Source of the DNA: Collinsella sp944321445
GTDB lineage: Bacteria; Actinomycetota; Coriobacteriia; Coriobacteriales; Coriobacteriaceae
Length of the DNA stretch: 59,381 bases
Direction: 5' to 3' (one strand)
Assembly: GCF_030371825.1 (NCBI RefSeq)
Contig: NZ_JAUDDM010000012.1
Notes under the pieces: model-generated
Database searches by the model: none
What the model was told of the DNA's origin: nothing
Seen by the model: only the letters and a program-made list of their open reading frames with translations
Shown: piece after piece, positions 52,393-59,381 of the stretch
How the letters are laid out: each line of letters starts with the position of its first letter
How positions within the stretch are numbered: the first letter of the stretch is position 1
Translations under genes and position numbers: made by a program

Positions 52393-55300
52393 CTACGAGC
52401 GGCGGATGACCTCGGTCACAACGTCTGCAGCGAACGAGACGTTGTCCGGGTCGACGTTCACCGGAACGTCGTTTTGGCTGTGCGAGCAGGCAAGGCCCGT
52501 CTCGTCCACGCCGGCCAGCGTCAGCGAGCGCAGGCTCATCTCCATAGCCGGGTAGGCGTCCGTATCGACGTAGGGCATCTCGACCGAGCCGATCTGACGA
52601 TGGAAATCGGCGGAGACGCGCGAGATGAGACCCATGATGCGCTTGTCGCCCTTCAGGACGCGACGCTCGCCCTCGTTGGCGATCATGGTGAGGTCACCCG
52701 CACCGATGCACTCGAGGTTGATGAGGAACACTCCACGCAGGTGATCGCGATGGGTCTCGAGGAACTGCCTGATGCCGGCGTTGCCGTTCTCGGAAGCACC
52801 GGTCGCCACGAACCAGATGTCGTGGCCCAGCAGCTCGTCGTCACCCAAGGAGGTGACGGCTTCGCGCAGCTCATCCTCGGTGAGGGTGCCGTCGCTCGCG
52901 GCGCCGCCCTTCCAGCTGTCATCGCCCTCGAAGTTATCCCACGAACCGATGTTGCGGCCGGAGTTCTTGGCGTCATAGTGATCGTCCACGCCGAGCCAAT
53001 CGCTCATGGAAGAAGACGACTCGTCGCGCTTCTTCTTGCGACCGAACAGACCCTTGAGGCCGCGTTTCTTCTTCTTGCGCGGCTTCTCGGGGACGGAGAT
53101 GGTCTCGAACAGGCCCGTGTCGCCCGCCACCGGGATAGTGCCGTCGGATGCGCTCACGACCGTGAACTGACCGCTGGTGGCCGCACCGCGCGTGCGGGCA
53201 CGGGATGCCGTGCTGGACAGCGGGTCACCGGAACCCAGCGAGGGGTCAGGCAGGTCGAAGAGAGCGGAACGGCTCGGGTGGGAGGTGATGTCGGGCACGC
53301 TGATATTGCGCTGCTTACGGGAGGGACGATGTTCGATCTGCTCCATGAGCGAATCGACGGTCTCGACCGGGCGGGCGGGCTCCGTGTTGACGCGCGGCAT
53401 GGCCGCCGTGCCGCTGAGCACCTGGGACATATCGAACACTTGGGTGGGACCGGTAAGCGGAATCACCTTCGAGGGCTGTTCGACGACGGGCTCGGGCTCC
53501 GGCTCGGGTTCAGCCATGGGTTCGGGCTCAACAACGGGCTCGGGCTCGAGCACGGTCTCCGCCGCCGGCTCCTCATCCTCGGCGTGCGCCTCATCCTCAA
53601 CCGGAAGCGGTGCGAAGATGCCCGTCTCGCCGCCCCTGACCCACGAGTCATCCTCGGTGTAGGGCGGATCGTACACGAACGGCTCGTCATCCTCGAGCAG
53701 ATCCTCGACCGGAAGCTGCTCCTCGGCCGCAGGCTCGACGGACTCAACCACAGGCTCGGCGACCTCGGCAACGGGCTCAACGTATTCCTCGGTCTCGGCG
53801 ACCTCGACGGTCTCCTCAACCTCAGCGGGCCCGGAGTCCTCAAGCGGCTCGTAGGCGTCGGCACTCCACGCCGCCGTCTCCTCGACCTCGTCCTCCTCGC
53901 TCACGAACTCAGCGAACGGAGCGGTGTCGTCGACAGCGTCGGCGTAGGTGTCAACAGGCTCCTCGGTCATCTCGAACATCGAGGAATCGGAGGGCTCGGA
54001 AGGCTCGTCTTCAGGCTCTGGCTCGTCTTCAACCAGGGAGTCGTCGAACATGCGGGCGTCGATCTCGGGCATGAGGTCCTCGGACTCCTCGCTGTCCTCC
54101 TCGGGCTCGTCGTCATCGATGGTCTCGAACTCGGCCTCGAGAATCTCATACTCGTCGAAGTCGTCCTCTTCGGACTCCTCCTCGAAGGCAGCGGGCTCCT
54201 CGTCGTCATACGCCTCGGTCTCGTCCTCAGCGTATTCCTCCTCGCTGGTAAATGCATCGAAGGAAGCGGTCTCCTCGATCTGATCGCCCTCGTACGCGGT
54301 GTCCATATTGACATCGTCGCCGTATGCCGGGGCGTAATCGTCCTCGGCGTACACATCCTCGGATGCGTCGGTAGCCTCGTCCTCGTACTCGTCGCCCATC
54401 AGGAACGCGTCGCTCTCGGCAACGTCGCCGTCCGGCTCGTCGGAGTACAGCGGCTCAGCCTCGGCGCCATACGGCTCCGCAGCCGCCTCGATGCTCTCGG
54501 ACTCTGCGACGACGGGCGCGAACGGGTCGATGTGGGCGATCTCATCCTCGGCAGACTCGGTCAGAGCAGCATCGACATCGTCGCCGGAAAGCACGATGGT
54601 GCTACCGGAGTCGTCATAGGTATCGAACTCAGCGGGCTCGTCATATACGGCAGGAGCGGCGTACGAATCGTCGACATACACGGTGGTCTCCGGCTGGGCC
54701 TCGTCGTCATGTTCCAGCATGGAAACCTGCTCGTCGTAGGCCTCGACGTAATCGGAGGGCGCCTCGGTCTCAGCGGCTACCGGCTCAGGCTCGGACGCTT
54801 CGGGCTCAGCCACGAACGCCTGCTCGGCTGCGTACGCCGCAGCCGCAACGGGAGCAGCATCCGCGACGTACTCAGAGAACGGAGCAGTGTCATCGACCTG
54901 ATCGTAGTCGCCGACGACCGTCGGGTCGACCTGGTCAAACGTCGTGGTAGCGTCGAGATCCTCCTCGGCAGGCTCCTCTTCGGGGAACTCGGGCTCATAG
55001 ATGGCCTCGAGAATGTCATCCTCCGGAACGTCCTCGTATGCGAGGTACTCATCCTCATCGGCCTCAGCATCATTCTCGAACGGCTCGACAGCTTCGTCTG
55101 CCTCGGGAGCCTCGGAGATCTCGCTATCGTTCGCGTTTTCGCCGGCGTACGCATCCTCATCGTACGCGCCGTCCGCTACGGGGTACGCACCGGTGGCATC
55201 GAGTGTCGCCGCGGCGTCGGTCACGAACTTCGGAGGCTCGATCTCGTCCTCGAACGTGTCGGGAATCGCGACGAAGGGATCAACCGGCTCATCGTCGTCG

Positions 55301-57222
55301 ATGATGCTCATGCCGTTGTAAATCGTGAGGAACTCGTCATCCACCTCATCGTCGTCGGACTCGTCGTCATCGACTTCCTCGAACATGGCGACCATCGGGG
55401 TTTCGAGCTGATTCTCATCCACATAGATGGGGGCCTCGTCGTAGGCCTCCCCATCGTCCTCGAAGAACTCTTCGGGCTCCTCGGCGGACTCGTAGGGCTG
55501 CTCTTCCCATGCGTCCTCATATGCATCGGAAGTGAAAGGCTCCTCCTCGTAGGGCTCTTCCTCCTGCTTGAAGGCGGGCGCCTCGGGCTCGGGCTCGACG
55601 GCCGGGACCTCATCCCATGTGGGCTGCGGGGCGGAGAACGCGTCGGCCGCGAGCTGCGGCGCGGCGGGCTGCTCGAGGGCAACCTGTGCAGCAGCGGCGG
55701 GCGCGGCGGGAGCATACAGGTCAACAGGGGTGGAAGCGACAGGCTTGGGCTCAGGCTCCAACGTGGGAACCCGATTGAGCGAACGCGTCATCGAAGGCGC
55801 ATCGCTGCGCGGGACGGCCTCGACCTGCGGGGCGGCCGCGGCAACAGCCGACGCGGCAGCGGCGACGGCAACACCTGCAGCGGCAACCGGAGCAGCGGCA
55901 GCGGCGACACCCACGGCAGCAGTCGGCGCGACTGCCGGAGCGGCGGGCGCGGGGGTCACGGGACGCACGCGGCGCTTGAGCACGTGCACCGGCTTGGGCA
56001 TGGGCAGCGCGCCCTGCTCGTACTCAATGGTGCAGGACTCGGCGACCATGCCAAGCTCGCGCAGCTTATCAACGCCGTAGCGGATGCAACCGGCGGAGTT
56101 CACGGGCACCTCGTCGGCGGGCGCCTCCTCGATGATCTCTTCCTCGACGATCTCGTACTCGGGCTCGGGCGCCGGCGCGGGCTCCGGCTCGACCGGCTGC
56201 TGGACGGGCGCGGTCTGCGCCGCCTCCTGCTCGACGGCCGGCATCTGGACGGTCTCACTCGCAACGGGAGCCTGCGGAACGGCGGCGAAGGCCGACGTCT
56301 CCATCTCGGGAGCGGCGGTTTCCTCCTCCTCGATCGCCCCATCGGACTCGGGCTCAAAGCCGTAATCGTCCACGAAGCCCTCGCCCTCGACGAACTCCTC
56401 CTCGCCTTCTTCCTGGTCGACCAGGACGTCGGCATACAGGCTGCGCTGCTCCTCCATGAACTCGTCGAAAGAACGGTCCTCGGGGAACTCGTTGGCACCG
56501 CGGTAGGGCGATACGGCGTCCATGACGCCCAGCATGGTGGCGACGGACGACTTGTTGCACACCGAGCCGGAGGTGTAGGGCAACACGAAGCGGTTGAGGA
56601 TGATGGCAATCGCGTTCGCAAGCGGAATGAGCGAGATGAGGATAGCCACGATCCATAGCACGACCTTCGCCGCGCCGGGGAACGGGAAGATGCGCAGCAC
56701 GACGACGATGGCCGGAACCAGCATGGCGATGGGCAGCAGCTTTGCCAACAGCGGACGGTACGGCGCGATGGGCATCTGCGAGAGGATGTCGGCGCGCGGG
56801 GAATCGTAATGGGCGACGACCACGACCGGGCGGTTGCGCGGAGAGGCGAGCGGGCCGGCGGCCTTATGGTAGGCGATAACGTTTTGGGACAGGCCGTTGG
56901 CACCCAGACCGGGCAGCGTGATGCGGCCAAAACGGTCGAGCAAGAACAGCGCGGCACATGCGATGGCAAGCAACGAGCCCACGATGCCGAGCATGCCGCC
57001 GATGCCCATGAGCACCGAAGCGATGAACATGAGCAGGCACAGGATGCCGCGCACGAGTTTGGGCGACGCCGGGGCGGCGAACTCCTGGATTTCGGGCTCG
57101 AAGCCGTGGTTCGAGAAGATCTGCGCGATATCCTCGGCTGCCAGGCGCTCCTCCTCGCTGCACGCGGGGGTGATCCCGATGTTCTGAAGGAGATGGTTAA
57201 GATATGTTTGGGTATTCGCCAT
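52393..57222 (-). CDS. Membrane protein with split M28-peptidase-like fold and giant acidic insertion
   Basis: 1609 residues. The N-terminal part (1-265) has two pairs of membrane helices (57-98, 158-212) around VVVVAHYDS, the usual H-x-D of M28 peptidases (His138, Asp140), then GSVCNKSSVA where M28 has a D-N-x-S-G-type metal site. The fold resumes at about 1423 and ends with VATGASEN, LECIGAGD and CSHSQND (His1581). Between lie about 1150 residues, nearly all Asp/Glu/Ala/Pro-rich and probably disordered, with a short basic patch near the end (KPRKKKKRGLKG). Several metal ligands are replaced, so it may be a pseudopeptidase. GGAGC precedes the ATG. The frame is intact. Confidence 0.75.
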   Translation of the reverse strand: MANTQTYLNHLLQNIGITPACSEEERLAAEDIAQIFSNHGFEPEIQEFAAPASPKLVRGILCLLMFIASVLMGIGGMLGIVGSLLAIACAALFLLDRFGRITLPGLGANGLSQNVIAYHKAAGPLASPRNRPVVVVAHYDSPRADILSQMPIAPYRPLLAKLLPIAMLVPAIVVVLRIFPFPGAAKVVLWIVAILISLIPLANAIAIILNRFVLPYTSGSVCNKSSVATMLGVMDAVSPYRGANEFPEDRSFDEFMEEQRSLYADVLVDQEEGEEEFVEGEGFVDDYGFEPESDGAIEEEETAAPEMETSAFAAVPQAPVASETVQMPAVEQEAAQTAPVQQPVEPEPAPAPEPEYEIVEEEIIEEAPADEVPVNSAGCIRYGVDKLRELGMVAESCTIEYEQGALPMPKPVHVLKRRVRPVTPAPAAPAVAPTAAVGVAAAAAPVAAAGVAVAAAASAVAAAAPQVEAVPRSDAPSMTRSLNRVPTLEPEPKPVASTPVDLYAPAAPAAAAQVALEQPAAPQLAADAFSAPQPTWDEVPAVEPEPEAPAFKQEEEPYEEEPFTSDAYEDAWEEQPYESAEEPEEFFEDDGEAYDEAPIYVDENQLETPMVAMFEEVDDDESDDDEVDDEFLTIYNGMSIIDDDEPVDPFVAIPDTFEDEIEPPKFVTDAAATLDATGAYPVADGAYDEDAYAGENANDSEISEAPEADEAVEPFENDAEADEDEYLAYEDVPEDDILEAIYEPEFPEEEPAEEDLDATTTFDQVDPTVVGDYDQVDDTAPFSEYVADAAPVAAAAYAAEQAFVAEPEASEPEPVAAETEAPSDYVEAYDEQVSMLEHDDEAQPETTVYVDDSYAAPAVYDEPAEFDTYDDSGSTIVLSGDDVDAALTESAEDEIAHIDPFAPVVAESESIEAAAEPYGAEAEPLYSDEPDGDVAESDAFLMGDEYEDEATDASEDVYAEDDYAPAYGDDVNMDTAYEGDQIEETASFDAFTSEEEYAEDETEAYDDEEPAAFEEESEEDDFDEYEILEAEFETIDDDEPEEDSEESEDLMPEIDARMFDDSLVEDEPEPEDEPSEPSDSSMFEMTEEPVDTYADAVDDTAPFAEFVSEEDEVEETAAWSADAYEPLEDSGPAEVEETVEVAETEEYVEPVAEVAEPVVESVEPAAEEQLPVEDLLEDDEPFVYDPPYTEDDSWVRGGETGIFAPLPVEDEAHAEDEEPAAETVLEPEPVVEPEPMAEPEPEPEPVVEQPSKVIPLTGPTQVFDMSQVLSGTAAMPRVNTEPARPVETVDSLMEQIEHRPSRKQRNISVPDITSHPSRSALFDLPDPSLGSGDPLSSTASRARTRGAATSGQFTVVSASDGTIPVAGDTGLFETISVPEKPRKKKKRGLKGLFGRKKKRDESSSSMSDWLGVDDHYDAKNSGRNIGSWDNFEGDDSWKGGAASDGTLTEDELREAVTSLGDDELLGHDIWFVATGASENGNAGIRQFLETHRDHLRGVFLINLECIGAGDLTMIANEGERRVLKGDKRIMGLISRVSADFHRQIGSVEMPYVDTDAYPAMEMSLRSLTLAGVDETGLACSHSQNDVPVNVDPDNVSFAADVVTEVIRRS

Positions 57223-57258
57223 GAGGGCTCCACATCGTTATGTCCGTATGTAGTCGAA

Positions 57259-57264
57259 AGTATA
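57259..57264 (-). promoter_or_regulatory. -10 of the split M28-like gene
   Basis: TATACT on the minus strand, 37 bases upstream of the start. The -35 is not clear. Confidence 0.4.
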
Positions 57265-57398
57265 CCCTGAACGACCAATACCTGCAGCTCGCCATCCCTC
57301 TTACCGACAAAAGCGCTCCGTTTATCCGGGTATCTTCATATCGACTAAAATAGTGGGCCAGCCGGAACACGAGCGCTTCCGGCAGAAAGGCGCATGGT

Positions 57399-58436
57399 AT
57401 GAACACGCACGAACCCCTCGAGGGAGCCGATCAGGGCGCGCTCAACGAAACCGCCCTGCGTATCCTCAACCTCCTGTTTATCCTCAACTCGTCATCCGTC
57501 CCGCTTTCGACCGAGCAGATCGTGAGCGACGCCGACCTGGGCTATGGTTCGGGAAACCGCGCGTCGGACCTGAAGAAGTTCCGGCGCGACCGCGAGAAGC
57601 TGGCCGAGCGCGGCATCGCCGTGAAGGAGATCAAACCGGCCGGCGGGCGCGCGAGCGAGGAGAGCCTGTGGACCATCGACCGTGCGAGCTCGTTCGCGGC
57701 GGTCGGTGCTATTACGCGCGACGATGCAGACGCGCTGATGCGCGCCGTCGACGAATGCCTTTCGCGCAGTGACATTCCCTTTCGGCAGGCACTGTTGGAC
57801 ATCAAGCACCGACTGGACGCGATGTCCTCCCCTACCGCGCGCGGGGCGCAGGCGGTAGCCGACGGCGGCTGGCACGAACCGAGCCGCGCGGAGAACGCCA
57901 TGTGGACGGCGTTTTCGCTCAAGCGCAAGATTCGCTTCGTGTACCGGGACGCTAAGGGCGCGGAAAGCCAGCGCACGCTGGAGATTTGGGGCATCTTCAT
58001 GCAGGAGGGCCACAGCTATTATGTGGGCCTCGACGAGCAGACGGGCAGCGTGCGGACCTTTCGCTCCGACCGCATCGTGCGCGCGTGGCGGCCGGCCGGG
58101 CACTACACCGTGCCGGGATGGTTCGACGTACGCGACTACCTGTTTTTACCCTTTGACCTGGGCGGCGGGATGTCGGAGCTCGCGACGTTCACGTTCCCGC
58201 GCGACATGGGCGCGGCGGAGCTGCGAGCGCTGACCAAAGGCCGCGGAAGCGTGGTGCGAACCGATACAGAGATTCGCTGGTCGATCAAGGTGCGCGACAT
58301 GCGCGAGGCGGCGCGGTTCTGCCTGGCGCACGCGCACCGCGGCATGCGGCCGTTCGCGCCGACCAAGCTCGTGCGCGCTTGGAAGGACCTGATGGGAAAG
58401 GCGGTGGAGGCCCATGGCTGCACTCTCGGCCGATAG
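57399..58436 (+). CDS. WYL-domain transcriptional regulator (PafB-like)
   Basis: 345 residues: an N-terminal winged-helix (LRILNLLFILNSSS, then DLGYGSGNRASDLKKFRRDREKL), a linker, a WYL domain (about 170-240) and a WCX tail. In actinobacteria such paired proteins (PafB/PafC) activate the LexA-independent DNA damage response and the WYL domain senses single-stranded DNA; here the role is inferred. The 3' end overlaps the next gene by 23 bases. AAAGG precedes the ATG. A -10-like TAAAAT is at about 57347-57352. Confidence 0.82.
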   Translation: MNTHEPLEGADQGALNETALRILNLLFILNSSSVPLSTEQIVSDADLGYGSGNRASDLKKFRRDREKLAERGIAVKEIKPAGGRASEESLWTIDRASSFAAVGAITRDDADALMRAVDECLSRSDIPFRQALLDIKHRLDAMSSPTARGAQAVADGGWHEPSRAENAMWTAFSLKRKIRFVYRDAKGAESQRTLEIWGIFMQEGHSYYVGLDEQTGSVRTFRSDRIVRAWRPAGHYTVPGWFDVRDYLFLPFDLGGGMSELATFTFPRDMGAAELRALTKGRGSVVRTDTEIRWSIKVRDMREAARFCLAHAHRGMRPFAPTKLVRAWKDLMGKAVEAHGCTLGR

Positions 58437-59337
58437 GCTCATCTCGTGCGGGATCCAGCTGCTCGAGGTGCTTTCCGCCGCGCCCGGGCAGCGGTGCACG
58501 CGCACGGCGGCGGCGCAGGCCCTGCACGTGGACGTCGATGCGATTCCGCAGATCGTGGACACGGTGTCGGCGCTTTCTGACCGCACGAGCGGGGCGCGGG
58601 TAGCGCTGACGCTTGACGGGGAGACGCTCTCGCTTACCGGCGATGCGGCGCTTATCATGCCGCGACGGTTCAGCCTTGAGGAGAGCATGGTGCTGGCGCA
58701 CGTACTGGACGTGCTGAACCTTGACGAGGAGACACGCGAGCACATTCGCGCGGCCGTAATGCCGCTGGGCGAGGCGCCCGAGAAGGCGCGGATTGCGGAG
58801 CCGGCTCGCTACGGCGCATGGTTTGGCAAGCTCAGCGAGGCGATTGAGGACGGCATTCGCTGCCGGATGACGTATCGGTCGCTTGAGGACGACGATGCAC
58901 ACGAGCGCGTAATCGACCCGATTGCCGTGACCGAGGAGCACGGCGAGATGTATTTGATCGCCTGGAACGTGGAGAAGGATGCCGAGCGGCGCTACCGGTT
59001 GGACCGCATCCAGGACGTGACGTTCACCGAGGATTCCATTGAACAGCACGGGGCGCAGCTGATGGACACCGCCGCGAGCCTGCGGGAATCTGGACAACAC
59101 GTACGCCTTGCCGTGCCGAGTTTGGCCTATTTGCAGCGGCTTGACTGGGCGGGCATTGGCGAAATCGCAGAGGAACCGGACGGCAGCGCGACGTGCACGC
59201 TGTTCTTCGACTCGAAGCACTGGCTGTTTGACCAGCTGCTTTCTGCCGGTGGGGACATCGTGCTGCTCGACGTGCCGGAGTTGGCCGGCGAGCTTGCCGC
59301 ATATGCCGAGGAGCTGCTGGCGAGCGTCGATCGATGA
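58414..59337 (+). CDS. WYL-domain transcriptional regulator (PafC-like)
   Basis: 307 residues: a shorter, more divergent winged-helix, a WYL domain (about 145-215, RMTYRSLEDD and MYLIAWNVEKD) and a WCX tail. GGAGG lies just upstream of the ATG, inside the preceding gene, so the two are coupled and probably form a heterodimer like PafBC. No tat or proteasome genes are seen before the window ends 44 bases later. Confidence 0.82.
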   Translation: MAALSADRLISCGIQLLEVLSAAPGQRCTRTAAAQALHVDVDAIPQIVDTVSALSDRTSGARVALTLDGETLSLTGDAALIMPRRFSLEESMVLAHVLDVLNLDEETREHIRAAVMPLGEAPEKARIAEPARYGAWFGKLSEAIEDGIRCRMTYRSLEDDDAHERVIDPIAVTEEHGEMYLIAWNVEKDAERRYRLDRIQDVTFTEDSIEQHGAQLMDTAASLRESGQHVRLAVPSLAYLQRLDWAGIGEIAEEPDGSATCTLFFDSKHWLFDQLLSAGGDIVLLDVPELAGELAAYAEELLASVDR

Positions 59338-59381
59338 GGTTTTGGCGCTTGCGACGGCGAACCTGGATAGAAATGTCGATT

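Noticed and set aside
52348..56658. Long plus-strand frame of over 1400 codons opposite the split M28-like gene
   Set aside because: It is the antisense of an acidic low-complexity region with high-GC third positions. No ribosome site or family motif is present, and the minus-strand frame has clear domains.
59338..59381. Possible start of a further gene at the window end
   Set aside because: Only 44 bases remain and no start with a ribosome site is visible.

Overview
The window looks like chromosome of a high-GC, Gram-positive, anaerobic gut actinobacterium of the class Coriobacteriia, most likely Collinsella or a close relative. This is an inference from protein style and gene content: a sortase and LPXTG system, a Kup transporter, a heterodimeric ABC exporter, LuxR regulators with many membrane helices, an aldehyde:ferredoxin oxidoreductase operon, WYL regulator pairs, and many copies of GGGACAGGCAC-type intergenic palindromes. 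No phage, transposase or CRISPR array is visible. Position 1 onward is a C23/G21 homopolymer block that looks like a contig end.

Layout. 0.1-11 kb: HAD phosphatase, an rRNA methyltransferase fusion (RlmKL) whose first catalytic centre looks eroded, Kup, a nitroreductase, an LTA-synthase-like sulfatase, a flavodoxin-like protein and a second HAD phosphatase. 11-19 kb: heterodimeric ABC exporter, the SRP RNA gene (ffs), a PatB/MalY aminotransferase, an unusual TadA-glycerate kinase fusion, and tRNA-Ser(UGA) with tandem tail duplications. 19-32 kb: TRIC channel, BipA/TypA, J-domain membrane protein, tRNA-Lys(UUU) with a duplicated tail, an HD hydrolase overlapping a STAS-kinase fusion, M29 aminopeptidase, purC, an OmpR/HisKA two-component pair and a GNAT acetyltransferase. 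32-43 kb: a TSCPD protein with a Tat lipoprotein, an operon of Tat Fe-S protein, AOR and pentahaem cytochrome, an IscU-like scaffold, a 518-residue LuxR-type membrane regulator and purB. 43-52 kb: tRNA-Gly(CCC) with a duplicated tail, then a six-gene sortase/adhesin locus. 52-59 kb: glutaredoxin, a 1609-residue membrane protein in which an M28 peptidase fold is split by about 1150 mostly acidic residues, and two overlapping WYL regulators (PafBC-like).

The strongest unexplained signal is in the non-coding DNA. All three tRNA genes carry one or more extra copies of their own 3' end, separated by hairpin cassettes that share an architecture across loci. The Lys and Gly cassettes share an 83-bp core, and the Ser cassette keeps the same CTG-a-(8 bp)-loop-(8 bp)-CAG hairpin with compensating changes in both arms. 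For Lys the duplicated unit is a perfect 65 bp including the transcription terminator. This points to a repeat family that targets tRNA 3' ends, and I regard it as the best candidate for an undescribed element. Several other inverted-repeat families, including a 64-bp palindrome family, a 178-bp MITE-like element and long hairpins at gene ends, fill most intergenic gaps.

How the genes may work together: the AOR operon probably moves electrons from aldehyde or related oxidation through a four-cluster Fe-S protein to a membrane multihaem cytochrome. The sortase locus would anchor a CnaB-repeat adhesin and a small LPQTG protein to the wall. The HD hydrolase and STAS-kinase are translationally coupled and could form a small signalling module. 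All function calls rest on motifs read by eye; no database search was possible.
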